Shown in pieces: positions 34,669 to 42,968 of a DNA stretch of 64,000 nt (position 1 is its first letter; each line of letters opens with the position of its first letter). Origin of the DNA: Hyphomonas sp. GTDB taxonomy: Bacteria > Pseudomonadota > Alphaproteobacteria > Caulobacterales > Hyphomonadaceae. The DNA is taken from NCBI RefSeq assembly GCF_018402285.1, contig NZ_JAGYJH010000003.1:992001-1056000 (forward strand). Reading direction: 5' to 3'. The position numbers and the translations under genes were made by a program. The notes under the pieces were generated by a model, which ran no database searches, was not told the origin of the DNA, and saw nothing but the letters and a program-made list of their open reading frames with translations.

Positions 34669-35225
34669 GCGCGCCTGAGAAACTCCACGCGGGCGGCGCC
34701 GAAGTCGCGCGTGTCGATAACCTCCCAGCCCTGATACATCAGCGTTTCGTCAGAGCCGGTTTCGACCATGGCGATGGCGCCTTCAGCAAGCCAGGCGCCC
34801 TTGACCAGGCAGTCAAGCGCGGGGGCGACAAGGCCCTTGTGATAGGGCGGGTCGAGGAAGGCGATGTTGAACGGGCTGCCGACGCCGGCGGGTTTTTCGC
34901 CAAGGTCGATGGCCGAGCGGCGGTGGAGGCGGGTGTTTCCGAAGAGGCCGAGGGCTTCGATATTGTCGCGGATGGCGCCGCGCGCGCCGTGATCTGTTTC
35001 GACAAACAGGCAGAAGGCGGCGCCCCGGCTCATGGCCTCAAGGCCGAGCGCGCCCGAACCGGCGAAGAGATCGATCACGCGGGCGCCCTCGATGGGCGGG
35101 GCCCAGGCTGCGTGGGCGAGGATATTGAAAAGGCTCTCGCGCGTCCGGTCGCTGGTCGGCCGCGTCGTCATGCCCCTGGGAGCGGAGAGGGCACGGCCCT
35201 TGTGCTGTCCGGCTATGATGCGCAT
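34665..35225 (-). CDS. rsmD: 16S rRNA (guanine966-N2)-methyltransferase RsmD
   Basis: A 186-residue protein beginning MRIIAGQHKGRALSAPRG, with TRPTSDRTRESLFNIL, the SAM motif VIDLFAGSGALGLEA and the catalytic DPPY motif (FLDPPYHKG). It methylates G966 of 16S rRNA at the level of the 30S subunit. The length matches the family. It is convergent with the tandem secreted-protein genes and divergent from the crotonase gene. Confidence 0.95.
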   Translation of the reverse strand: MRIIAGQHKGRALSAPRGMTTRPTSDRTRESLFNILAHAAWAPPIEGARVIDLFAGSGALGLEAMSRGAAFCLFVETDHGARGAIRDNIEALGLFGNTRLHRRSAIDLGEKPAGVGSPFNIAFLDPPYHKGLVAPALDCLVKGAWLAEGAIAMVETGSDETLMYQGWEVIDTRDFGAARVEFLRRA

Positions 35226-35368
35226 GGCGGCGTGTTCCGTGGTGAGTGTGCCCTGCCTCTAGGGCCGGGGCGCGCGAATGACAACCGCTCAGGGATGACA
35301 CCGCGCGAGGGCTTGATGTCTGGTCTGACTAGAGTTTTTGTGGCGCACACAGCTGAGGAGATGCCTGC

Positions 35369-36037
35369 GTGACCGCCAGTGTTAAAATCGAGAACGAGAT
35401 TGCCGTTGTCATCATGGATGATGGCAAGGCCAATGCCATCAGCCTGACCATGGTGGAGGCGCTCAATGCAGCGCTGGACGAGGCGGAAGCGTCGGCGAAG
35501 GTTATCGTTCTGGCCGGGCGGCCGGAGCGGTTTTCGGCGGGGTTTGACCTGAAATTCTTTGCCGCCGCCGAGCCCGAACAGATGCGGTCGCTGGTGGTGG
35601 GCGGGGGCAAGCTCGCTTTCCGGCTGTTTACTTCGGAGAAGCCCGTGGTCATTGCGTGCACCGGGCATGCGATTGCGATGGGGGCGTTCCTGCTGCTCGC
35701 CGGCGATACACGGATTGCGGCGCGGGGCGCCTACAAGATCGGCGCCAACGAGACGGTGAACGGCATGGTGCTGCCCGCCTTCGGGGTGGAGCTGCCGCGG
35801 GCACGGCTCAACCCGATGTACCTGACGCAGGCGCTGGCGCAGGCAAAGCTCTACGCGCCGGATGAAGCGCTGCCTGTGGGCTGGGTCGACCAGGTGGTGG
35901 AGCCGGGCGAGGTGATGGGCGCGGCGATGGCGGAGGCCGAGCGGCTGCTCCCGATCGCCAACTTCGCCTATGGCCGCAACAAGCGCATGGCGCGCCAGCC
36001 CGCGATTGATCTGATTGCGCCGACATTGGAGGCCTAA
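35369..36037 (+). CDS. Enoyl-CoA hydratase/isomerase family protein (short)
   Basis: A 222-residue crotonase-fold protein beginning at GTG 35369. It contains GKANAISLTMVEAL, the oxyanion segment RPERFSAGFDLKFF (near 55) and GHAIAMGAFLLLAGD (near 105). It is shorter than usual (about 260) and lacks the usual C-terminal helices, and no clear catalytic Glu is visible in VNGMVLPAFGVE apart from the last residue. It may be a divergent hydratase or isomerase. A 143-base region divides it from rsmD. Confidence 0.82.
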   Translation: MTASVKIENEIAVVIMDDGKANAISLTMVEALNAALDEAEASAKVIVLAGRPERFSAGFDLKFFAAAEPEQMRSLVVGGGKLAFRLFTSEKPVVIACTGHAIAMGAFLLLAGDTRIAARGAYKIGANETVNGMVLPAFGVELPRARLNPMYLTQALAQAKLYAPDEALPVGWVDQVVEPGEVMGAAMAEAERLLPIANFAYGRNKRMARQPAIDLIAPTLEA

Positions 36038-36054
36038 GCGCCCGCGCTCGACAG

Positions 36055-36086
36055 TGAGCATCATTTGATGCTATAAATGATGCTCA
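36055..36086. promoter_or_regulatory. Palindromic operator of the vapBC operon
   Basis: Perfect 12-base inverted repeats TGAGCATCATTT (36055-36066) and AAATGATGCTCA (36075-36086) surround an 8-base spacer. The spacer GATGCTAT repeats part of the arm, giving a nested AGCATC...GATGCT palindrome. It lies 16 bases before vapB and contains a TATAAAT-like -10, so binding of the VapBC complex here should block transcription. Confidence 0.8.
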
Positions 36087-36102
36087 TTGGAGGCCGCCCG
36101 CG

Positions 36103-36291
36103 ATGCGTACAACCCTGAATCTGGATGATGAGCTGATGGCGAAAGCCGCAGAGCTGACCGGTATCGAGGAAAAGCCGGCGCTGATCCGCGAAGCGCTCAA
36201 GGCGCTCATTGCGCGCGAGGCGGCGCGGCGCCTGGCGCTGCTGGGCGGGAGTGATCCGGACGCGGCGGCTGCGCCCCGGCGCCGGTTTTGA
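36103..36291 (+). CDS. vapB: VapB-family antitoxin
   Basis: A 62-residue protein, MRTTLNLDDELMAKAAELTG then EEKPALIREALKALIAREAARRLA. This is the ribbon-helix-helix pattern of VapB antitoxins that pair with PIN toxins, with a C-terminal tail (GGSDPDAAAAPRRRF) that would bind the toxin groove. Its stop overlaps the toxin start (TTGA). It is preceded by GGAGGCC and a palindromic operator, as expected for autoregulation. Confidence 0.88.
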   Translation: MRTTLNLDDELMAKAAELTGIEEKPALIREALKALIAREAARRLALLGGSDPDAAAAPRRRF

Positions 36292-36656
36292 TCCTTGCCG
36301 ACTCTTCGATCTGGATTGACCATCTGCACAAGACAGATGCCCGTCTGGTTGGGCTGCTGATAAATGGCCAGATCCAGGTTCATCCCCATGTCATCGGCGA
36401 GCTGGCGCTTGGGTCGATCCGAAAGCGCGAAGAATTTCTGGACATGCTTGTAAGGTTGCCGATGGCGTTTCCCGCTTCGCACGGAGAGGTATTGTCCCTG
36501 GTCGAACAGAAAAAACTCTATGCGCGGGGGATCGGCTACTCAGATGCGCATCTGATCACGTCCAGCCTTCTGACACCCGGCACGAGCCTCTGGACACGGG
36601 ATCGCCGACTTGCGGACGTTGCCCGTGAGCTTGGAACTCTGGCGGAGATAACATGA
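36288..36656 (+). CDS. vapC: VapC-type PIN domain toxin (ribonuclease)
   Basis: A 122-residue PIN domain with the acidic metal ligands Asp5 (ILADSSIWIDHL), Glu38 (IGELALG), Asp86 (GYSDAHL) and Asp105 (WTRDRRL). It therefore looks like an active Mg2+-dependent RNase; many VapC toxins cut initiator tRNA, rRNA or other tRNAs. It starts at TTG overlapping the vapB stop, so it depends on vapB translation. Its own stop overlaps the tadA ATG by four bases, joining the toxin-antitoxin pair to an essential tRNA-modifying gene. Confidence 0.88.
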   Translation: MILADSSIWIDHLHKTDARLVGLLINGQIQVHPHVIGELALGSIRKREEFLDMLVRLPMAFPASHGEVLSLVEQKKLYARGIGYSDAHLITSSLLTPGTSLWTRDRRLADVARELGTLAEIT

Positions 36657-37105
36657 CTTTACCAATGGCCCGCGCCATGGAACTGGCGCGTGAAGCGGCG
36701 AAGGCGGGCGAGGTGCCTGTGGGCGCCGTGGTGGTGGACCCGGAGACCGGCGAGATTGTCGGCGAGGGCTATAACCGGCCCGTGGCTACGCATGACCCGA
36801 GCGCCCATGCCGAGATCATGGCCATCCGCGCCGCCGCGCAGAAAATTGGCAATTATCGCCTGACGGGGCTCGACCTGCATGTGACGCTGGAGCCGTGCGC
36901 GATGTGCGCCGGGGCGATCAGCTTTGCCCGCATCGGCCGGCTGGTGTTTGCCGCTGCCGACATCAAGGGCGGGGCGGTGATGCACGGGCCGCGCTTCTTC
37001 GAGCAGCCCACCTGCCACTGGCGGCCGGAATGGCGCCAGGACCCGCTGCATGAAGCGGAGGCAGCCGACCTCTTGCGTGACTTCTTCCGCACCCGCCGGG
37101 GCTGA
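36653..37105 (+). CDS. tadA: tRNA-specific adenosine deaminase TadA
   Basis: A 150-residue CDA-fold deaminase with zinc ligands His52 and Cys82/Cys85 and the proton shuttle Glu54 (AHAEIMA and PCAMCAGA). The C-terminal FEQPTCHWRPEW lies in the family's tRNA-binding region. It converts A34 of tRNA-Arg(ACG) to inosine and is essential in most bacteria. The ATG overlaps the vapC stop, so translation may be coupled to the toxin gene; a separate promoter would have to lie within vapBC. Confidence 0.92.
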   Translation: MTLPMARAMELAREAAKAGEVPVGAVVVDPETGEIVGEGYNRPVATHDPSAHAEIMAIRAAAQKIGNYRLTGLDLHVTLEPCAMCAGAISFARIGRLVFAAADIKGGAVMHGPRFFEQPTCHWRPEWRQDPLHEAEAADLLRDFFRTRRG

Positions 37106-37157
37106 CAAAGCCTTGGCCAGCCTGCAATAGTCGCCCTCAGGTCAGAAAGGGGACATT

Positions 37158-38900
37158 TTGCCAATGGAGCATGCCGCGCACGGGCCAAGCCCGACCCTGA
37201 TCAAGGACATGCTCGTTTTCCTGCTGGCGGCGGGTATTCTTGTTCCGGCGCTGCGCTGGCTGAAGATGCCGACGATTATCGCCTTCATGCTGGCGGGCGT
37301 GGCGCTCGGGCCGTTTGCGCTCGGCCACTTTGCAGAGGCCTATCCGGTCCTCACCTATTTCTCGATCACCGAGCCGGAAGCGGCGCTGCCCTTTGCTGAG
37401 CTCGGCGTCCTGTTCCTGTTGTTCCTTCTGGGCGTGGAGTTTTCGTTCAAGCGGCTCTGGGCCCTGCGCAAGGTGGTGCTGGGGGCGGGCGGCATGCAGA
37501 CCGTGCTCAGCGCAGCCGCGATAGCGCTTGTGGGTTTCGCGCTGGGGCTCGACCCGGCGGTGTCGATGATCCTCGGGCTGGCGCTGGCGCTCTCGTCCAC
37601 GGCGATCGTGATGCAGGTGCTGGTGGAGGAGCGGCGCGCGGCGCAGCCCGCCGGGCGCACATCGCTGGGCGTGCTCCTCTTCCAGGACATCATGGTTGCG
37701 CCGATCCTGATCTTTGTCGGCTTCGTCTCGCTCAAGAGCGGCGCCAATCTGGGCGGGGTGTTGCTCGACGCGCTCGTTCGGGGACTGATTGCCATCGCGG
37801 TGATCTGGGTGATCGGGAACTTCCTGCTGGGCCGGGTGTTCCGGCTGGCGGCGGCCAGCGGGGGGCGGGATTTCCTGATGGCGCTGACCCTGCTGACGGT
37901 GGTGGGCGCGGCGGCGATTACCTACAGCGCCGGATTGTCGGTCGCGCTCGGTGCTTTCCTGGCCGGGCTGCTGGTGGGGGAGACCGAGTTCAAGCACCAG
38001 ACCGAGGTGGACCTTGAGCCCTTCAAAGGGCTGCTGCTCGGCCTCTTCTTCATGACCGTGGGAATGAGCCTCGACCTGCCGGCGATCCTGGCGCAGCTCG
38101 GCTGGGTCATGGCGGCGCTCGCCGGGCTGATCGCGCTGAAGCTGCTCATCGCCTACCTTGCCTGCCGCCTGTTTGCCGGGGGGCACCCGATCTCGATCGA
38201 GGCGGCGCTGCTGCTGGCGCCCGCCGGGGAGTTTGCGTTCGTGATCCTGACCGCGGCGCAGGCAGGCAATGCCGTATCGCCGGAGGTGGCGACTTTCGTG
38301 GCGGCGGTTGCGGGGCTTTCGATGCTGCTGACGCCGCTTCTTGGCCAGCTTGGCCGGCGGCTGGCAGCGCGGCGGCCGCAACTGCCCGACGCCAACGGCA
38401 TGGAGCTGACCGAGCCGTCCGGCATGGAAAACCATGTGATCCTGGCTGGCTATGGCCGGGTGGGGCGCGCCGTTGCGCGTATCCTGCAGGACGAGGATGT
38501 GACGATTGTCGCGCTCGACCGGGACCCGGCCAAGGTGCATCAGGCGCGTCTTGACGGGCTGGCGGCTTATGTCGGGGATGCGGCACGCCCGGAGATCCTC
38601 GAGCTGACGGGCATTGCCCGTGCCGACCAGTTCATCGTCACCGTGGATGATCCGGTACGGGCAGAAGCAATGGTGCGCTGCGCGCGCAGCCTGCATGCCG
38701 ACATGCTGATCCTGGCACGCGCGCATGACGGTGAGCATGCGGCGATCCTGGAAGCGGCCGGGGCCGAACATGTGGTGCCCGAGGCCGTGGAGTCGGGCTT
38801 GCAGATGGCGGGCATGGCGCTGGAGAACTTCGGATACGATACCGAGACGGTGCGTGACATCCTGGCGGTTGTGCGCGACGAGGAATACCGCCGCGCCTGA
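37158..38900 (+). CDS. CPA2-family monovalent cation:proton antiporter with TrkA-N domain
   Basis: A 580-residue protein. About 380 residues of membrane segments form the Na+/H+ exchanger fold, including GVEFSFKRLW, LALALSSTAIVMQVL and GLLVGETEFKHQTEVDLEPFK typical of KefB/KefC/YbaL. A cytoplasmic TrkA-N domain follows (about 415-530) with the nucleotide-binding GYGRVGRAVARIL and the acidic end VALDRDP. It exports K+ or Na+ for H+. TTG 37158 is well placed after AAAGGGG; ATG 37164 is an alternative two codons on. Glutathione gating cannot be judged. Confidence 0.88.
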   Translation: MPMEHAAHGPSPTLIKDMLVFLLAAGILVPALRWLKMPTIIAFMLAGVALGPFALGHFAEAYPVLTYFSITEPEAALPFAELGVLFLLFLLGVEFSFKRLWALRKVVLGAGGMQTVLSAAAIALVGFALGLDPAVSMILGLALALSSTAIVMQVLVEERRAAQPAGRTSLGVLLFQDIMVAPILIFVGFVSLKSGANLGGVLLDALVRGLIAIAVIWVIGNFLLGRVFRLAAASGGRDFLMALTLLTVVGAAAITYSAGLSVALGAFLAGLLVGETEFKHQTEVDLEPFKGLLLGLFFMTVGMSLDLPAILAQLGWVMAALAGLIALKLLIAYLACRLFAGGHPISIEAALLLAPAGEFAFVILTAAQAGNAVSPEVATFVAAVAGLSMLLTPLLGQLGRRLAARRPQLPDANGMELTEPSGMENHVILAGYGRVGRAVARILQDEDVTIVALDRDPAKVHQARLDGLAAYVGDAARPEILELTGIARADQFIVTVDDPVRAEAMVRCARSLHADMLILARAHDGEHAAILEAAGAEHVVPEAVESGLQMAGMALENFGYDTETVRDILAVVRDEEYRRA

Positions 38901-38912
38901 GCCGTTTCCGGA

Positions 38913-39806
38913 TCAAAGGGCCTTCGCGACGGTCCGGATCAGGCCGCGCAGCCAGATGAGCGCAGGGTCCTGCGCATATTCCCGGTGCCAGTAGAGCATC
39001 GATCCCGGGGCGGGAAATTCGAAGGGCAGGCTCTGGACGGCGAGGCCTGAGCCTTCGGCAATCGGGCTTGGCGCAACCAGGGAAAACTGCGTGCAGCGGA
39101 CGACTTCCAGGGCTGGCATGTAATGAGGCAGGCGGTGGACGGGCGTGATGCGCTGGCCCTGCGCGCGGGCCATTTCCTCGATCAGGCTGCGTCCCTCGCG
39201 GCGGCTGGACACGGTGATATGGCGCAGCGCAAAGAAGCGTTCCGGCGTCAGCGGTTCGCTGCCCCACGGATGATCCTTCGCCAGGACGCAGACATAGGGC
39301 GTTGATGTCAGCAGCGCGCGTTCAAGGTCAGCCCCGCGCAGGTCTTGCACATCGATGGCAAGATCGAGCCGCCCGGAGGCCAGCTCGCCCGCGATGGCCG
39401 AGCGCTGGAGCTGGCTCCAGGCGATGCGGATGCCGGGCGCGTCTGCCTCCAGATGGCGGGCAATCGGCGGGGCAAGGATGTGCGCGCTCGCATCCCGGCT
39501 GGAGATGTTGAAGACGCGGGTGGAGCGGGAGGGTTCGAACACGGAGCGCGGCTCAAGGCCATTGCGCAGCTTGTCGAGCGCTTCGCGCACGGCCGGCATC
39601 AGCGCCTCGGTCATGGCGGTTGGCTTAACGCCCCTTCCGTCGCGCACGAAGAGGGGGTCCTCGAAATGGGCGCGCAGGCGGGAGAGGGCGTTGCTGACAG
39701 CTGGCTGGGTGATGTGCAGCATCTCGCTCGCCCTTGTGAGACTGCGTTCGGCATGGATCGCTTCCAGCACAGGCAGGAGGTTCAGGTCGAGGGTGCGCAG
39801 GTTCAT
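38913..39806 (-). CDS. LysR-family transcriptional regulator
   Basis: A 297-residue regulator with an N-terminal winged helix (LRTLDLNLLPVLEAIHAERSL then TRASEMLHITQPAVSNALSRLR), followed by a NodD/LinR-like effector domain starting near residue 90. ATG 39806 gives the canonical N-terminus MNLRTLDLN. Just upstream is a perfect palindrome (39821-39845) of the T-N11-A kind that LysR proteins bind, so it is probably autoregulated. The TauE/SafE permease gene upstream on the same strand is a possible target. The effector is unknown. Confidence 0.92.
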   Translation of the reverse strand: MNLRTLDLNLLPVLEAIHAERSLTRASEMLHITQPAVSNALSRLRAHFEDPLFVRDGRGVKPTAMTEALMPAVREALDKLRNGLEPRSVFEPSRSTRVFNISSRDASAHILAPPIARHLEADAPGIRIAWSQLQRSAIAGELASGRLDLAIDVQDLRGADLERALLTSTPYVCVLAKDHPWGSEPLTPERFFALRHITVSSRREGRSLIEEMARAQGQRITPVHRLPHYMPALEVVRCTQFSLVAPSPIAEGSGLAVQSLPFEFPAPGSMLYWHREYAQDPALIWLRGLIRTVAKAL

Positions 39807-39820
39807 GACGGGCGTCCGGC

Positions 39821-39845
39821 ATATCATCACTATCAGTGATGATAT
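39821..39845. promoter_or_regulatory. Perfect palindrome upstream of the LysR gene
   Basis: The arms ATATCATCACT (39821-39831) and AGTGATGATAT (39835-39845) are perfect complements around a 3-base spacer. It contains a T-N11-A core and lies 15 bases before the LysR start codon. The position and symmetry fit an autoregulatory LysR site. Confidence 0.72.
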
Positions 39846-39963
39846 TGTTTCATAAAATAAAGTAGCCGAATAGTCCTGGCAGGCGCAGAAGGGGATAGTG
39901 ATGCCAACATTCCTGCGCAAGCGCCTGAACCCCCTGCCGTATATGCGGTGGGCCGGGGCTGGT

Positions 39964-40722
39964 TTAGAGCCAGCCGGCGGCGCGTATCAGCATGAACACG
40001 CCCACAGCGGTGACCAGCCAGCGCATCCAGAAGCGGAAATCGATGTCGGTCATCCTTTCAAGCAACTTGCCGCCAAGCGTGGTGCCCAGCATCGACAGGG
40101 GCAGGGCAGCGGCAAAGAACCAGAGCGGCGGCAGCAGGCTGTCTGCGGCCGAGGCGAAAAGGGCGGCGCCCCAGAAGGCGATCTTCACCAGATGCGCCAG
40201 CACCTGCGTGACGGCCTTGGTGGCGACCACCGCGCGCCGGTCCATCTCGGTGCGCGCGAAGAAGATATCGAGCAACGGGCCGGTGACGCCTGCCAGCGTG
40301 TTCATGGCCTGCAGGGCAAAGCCGGCAAACTCGGCCTGGCCGGGGCGCTGAACGTCAATGTCGATCCAGGCCTTGGGGATCCAGACGGTGAAGGCGGCCG
40401 CTGCCAGCAGGATGTAGACTGCGGTTGCCTCCGGGCGCCAGGAAACAAGGAACAACAGCGCGATGGCGGCAATCGAGCCGAGCGCGTAGCGGCGGAAGAT
40501 CCTCCAGTCGATGAATTTGCGCCAGAGGATCGCGCGGTAGCCATTGGACACGATCTGCACTGCGCCGTGTACAACCATGGCGGTGGCGACCGGGAGCAAA
40601 GCGGTCAGCGCCGCCATCAGGATCAGGCCGCCCGCCATGCCGAATACGCCCGAAATGAAGGAGGTGACGATAACCGTCACCAGCAATGCAAGGGCGATCA
40701 CCGGGCTCATGGCGTGCGCCAT
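39964..40722 (-). CDS. TauE/SafE-type anion exporter family permease
   Basis: A 252-residue membrane protein with about eight hydrophobic spans. The TauE/SafE features are FISGVFGMAGGLILMAAL in the first half and the internal-repeat counterpart NTLAGVTGPLLDIFFAR in the second. The family moves sulfite, sulfoacetate or other anions across the inner membrane. The start is uncertain: ATG 40722 or ATG 40710, neither with a clear Shine-Dalgarno. It is upstream of the LysR gene on the same strand. Confidence 0.85.
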   Translation of the reverse strand: MAHAMSPVIALALLVTVIVTSFISGVFGMAGGLILMAALTALLPVATAMVVHGAVQIVSNGYRAILWRKFIDWRIFRRYALGSIAAIALLFLVSWRPEATAVYILLAAAAFTVWIPKAWIDIDVQRPGQAEFAGFALQAMNTLAGVTGPLLDIFFARTEMDRRAVVATKAVTQVLAHLVKIAFWGAALFASAADSLLPPLWFFAAALPLSMLGTTLGGKLLERMTDIDFRFWMRWLVTAVGVFMLIRAAGWL

Positions 40723-40840
40723 AGCGCATTTGCCCGCGCGCCACGAGGGGGCGAAAGAATTTGCACGCGCCCCCCCATCTCAGTTACCCTGACATCAGGG
40801 AAGAAGACGACAAACACCCATCCAGAGAGGAAACACAGCC

Positions 40841-42142
40841 ATGCCTGATACCCAGCACACGCCCGACGCCTATGCCGAGCTCAACGACCTGCGCATGTCC
40901 GAAAGCGTCCGCCCGCTTTACGATCATGTGAAGAAGTTCATCGAGGAAACCGTGAACCCGATGAGCGTCGAGTTCCATAAACTTGGCGAAGGCAATCCGA
41001 ATATCTGGACCTATGCGCCCGGCCAGCTCGAATGCCTGGAGAAGGCCAAGGACGAAGCCAAGAAGCAGGGCCTCTGGAACTTCTTCCTGCCCGACGCAGA
41101 AACCGGCGAAGGCCTCTCGAACCTCGACTATGCGTATATCGCCGCCGAACTCGGCAAGAACCCGATGGCCTCGGAAACCATGAACTGCTCGGCGCCTGAC
41201 ACCGGCAACATGGAAGTGCTCGAGCGCGTCGGCACGCCGGCCCAGAAGGAGAAGTGGCTGAAGCCGCTGCTCGAAGGCAAGATCCGCTCGGCCTATGTGA
41301 TGACCGAGCCGCACATGGCGTCTTCGGATGCCAAGAACGTCTCGATGAAGTGCGAACTCGACGGCGATGAGTATGTGCTGAACGGCGAGAAGTATTATGC
41401 ATCCGGCGCCGGCGATCCGCGCTGCAAGATCATGATCGTGATGTGCCGCTCCAACAACGGACCGGATGTCAACCGTCAACAGTCCCAGGTCCTCGTGCCG
41501 CTGCCCCATCCGGGCGTCACCATTGTCGGCCCGATGCACGTCTTTGGTGAGCCCGACGCGCCGCATGGCCACATGCATCTGCGCTTCGAGAACGTCCGCG
41601 TACCGAAGGATAACATGCTGCTCGGCGAAGGCCGTGGTTTCGAGATTTCGCAGCTGCGCCTTGGCCCCGGCCGTATCCACCACTGCATGCGCTCCATCGG
41701 CCAGGCCGAACGCGCGCTTGATCTGATGTGCATCCGTGGCCTCAGCCGTGAGGCCTTCGGCAGGCAGCTGGCGAAACTCGGCGGCAACACCGAAATCATC
41801 TCCCGCGCGCGGATTGAAATTGAAGCGATGCGGATGATGGTTCTCAAAGCCGCCAGGGCGATGGACGTGCTGGGCAACAAGGAAGCCCGCGTCTGGATTT
41901 CGATGGTGAAAGCCATGGTGCCCGAGCGCGTCTGCAAGATCATCGACGACGCGATCCAGATCCATGGCGCAACCGGCGTGTCCCAGTGGACCCCGCTCGC
42001 CCGGATGTATGCCAGCCAGCGCACGCTGCGCCTCGCGGATGGCCCGGATGAAGTCCACCATATGGTTGTGGGCCGCAACGAGCTGCGCAAGTATGAAGGC
42101 GGGGTGGAAGACCCCGCGCTGGCCGCCATCTGGCGCAAGTAA
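40841..42142 (+). CDS. Acyl-CoA dehydrogenase, ACAD10/11-like
   Basis: A 433-residue flavoprotein with MTEPHMASSDAKN near residue 150, ASGAGDPRCKIMIVMCRSN, and a C-terminal [21 protein letters not shown]. The ADGPDEVH motif, with Asp as candidate base instead of the YEGT Glu of the short/medium-chain enzymes, is typical of the ACAD10/11-like group. It is closely related to the protein encoded at 45363. It oxidises acyl-CoA, probably of longer or hydroxylated chains. AGAGGAAAC precedes the ATG, and a strong terminator follows. Confidence 0.93.
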   Translation: MPDTQHTPDAYAELNDLRMSESVRPLYDHVKKFIEETVNPMSVEFHKLGEGNPNIWTYAPGQLECLEKAKDEAKKQGLWNFFLPDAETGEGLSNLDYAYIAAELGKNPMASETMNCSAPDTGNMEVLERVGTPAQKEKWLKPLLEGKIRSAYVMTEPHMASSDAKNVSMKCELDGDEYVLNGEKYYASGAGDPRCKIMIVMCRSNNGPDVNRQQSQVLVPLPHPGVTIVGPMHVFGEPDAPHGHMHLRFENVRVPKDNMLLGEGRGFEISQLRLGPGRIHHCMRSIGQAERALDLMCIRGLSREAFGRQLAKLGGNTEIISRARIEIEAMRMMVLKAARAMDVLGNKEARVWISMVKAMVPERVCKIIDDAIQIHGATGVSQWTPLARMYASQRTLRLADGPDEVHHMVVGRNELRKYEGGVEDPALAAIWRK

Positions 42143-42180
42143 TCTTCCCGCCTGATTGACAGGCTGATGGAAGAAGAAGA

Positions 42181-42210
42181 CCCTCCCTGTATCCACAGGG
42201 AGGGTTTTTT
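42181..42210 (+). terminator. Rho-independent terminator overlapping the next gene's leader
   Basis: A perfect 9-base stem CCCTCCCTG / CAGGGAGGG with a TATCCA loop is followed by TTTTTT. The 3' arm AGGGAGGG also sits seven bases upstream of the ATG of the next gene, so it doubles as its Shine-Dalgarno. Confidence 0.92.
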
Positions 42211-42211
42211 G

Positions 42212-42925
42212 ATGCGCCGCATGTCTGGTGTTCTCGCCGCCGCAACGGTCGCTCTGGTATCGGCCCTGCCGGCCTCGGCGCAGGGCATGGAGCGGATGAT
42301 GGTCACCGCCAATCAGGTGGAGGAGAGCGCGCGGATCAGCGCGCCGGCTGTCTACCGCCAGATTCCGGCCGATTTCGTGATGGTGGCCATCACCTATCAG
42401 AGCGCAACCCGGGACGCAGCCGAGCGGCGCAAGGAACTCGAAACGATGTTCGACCGGCTGAAGGCCAGGGCGGGCAAGACACAGGGCTTCAGCCTCGCGG
42501 GCGGCACGCTGGGCCAGTCGATGGCGGATATCGACACGGTTCTGTTCACGGATGTCTATTCGAGCGACTATTCCGGCACGGGGCGCTTTACCCTGACGCT
42601 GAGCATCGACACGAAGGAGGAGGAGTCCTTCGAGGCGCTGATGAAACGCGCCCAGCAATTTGTGGCCGCGATCGAGACGCAGGGCCGGGCCGAGGCGTAT
42701 CTGGGCGATACGCAGTATATCGGCGCGCGGGACGTCGCCAAGCACCGGGCCGATCTGGTGGGCGACATCGCGAAGGAAGTTTCCGGCCTGCGTGTGACCT
42801 TCGGGATGAACCGCTCCAGGGTCATCCTGACGGGGCTTGAAAGCCGCATTATCACCCAGCCCTCCGGCCCGCTGGAGCTGGAGATCTTCATTCCCTATAC
42901 GCTGACCCTGGAAGCAGGCAACTGA
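42212..42925 (+). CDS. Periplasmic protein of unknown function (possible SIMPL-like)
   Basis: A 237-residue protein with a signal peptide (MRRMSGVLAAATVALVSALPASAQ). The mature part has ADFVMVAITYQSATRDAAERR, then TMFDRLKARAGK, a middle region FTLTLSIDTKEEESFEALMKRAQQF, and a C-terminal LELEIFIPYTLTLEA. The alternation of beta strands and helices with a conserved repeat of about 90 residues recalls SIMPL/DUF541 proteins, but I cannot confirm this. The only ribosome site is the 3' arm of the upstream terminator stem, so expression may depend on read-through or on a promoter overlapping the hairpin. Confidence 0.7.
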   Translation: MRRMSGVLAAATVALVSALPASAQGMERMMVTANQVEESARISAPAVYRQIPADFVMVAITYQSATRDAAERRKELETMFDRLKARAGKTQGFSLAGGTLGQSMADIDTVLFTDVYSSDYSGTGRFTLTLSIDTKEEESFEALMKRAQQFVAAIETQGRAEAYLGDTQYIGARDVAKHRADLVGDIAKEVSGLRVTFGMNRSRVILTGLESRIITQPSGPLELEIFIPYTLTLEAGN

Positions 42926-42968
42926 GGCGGTTTCCCTGCGGGCACAAAGGGGCTAGTCCCCGCCGGGC

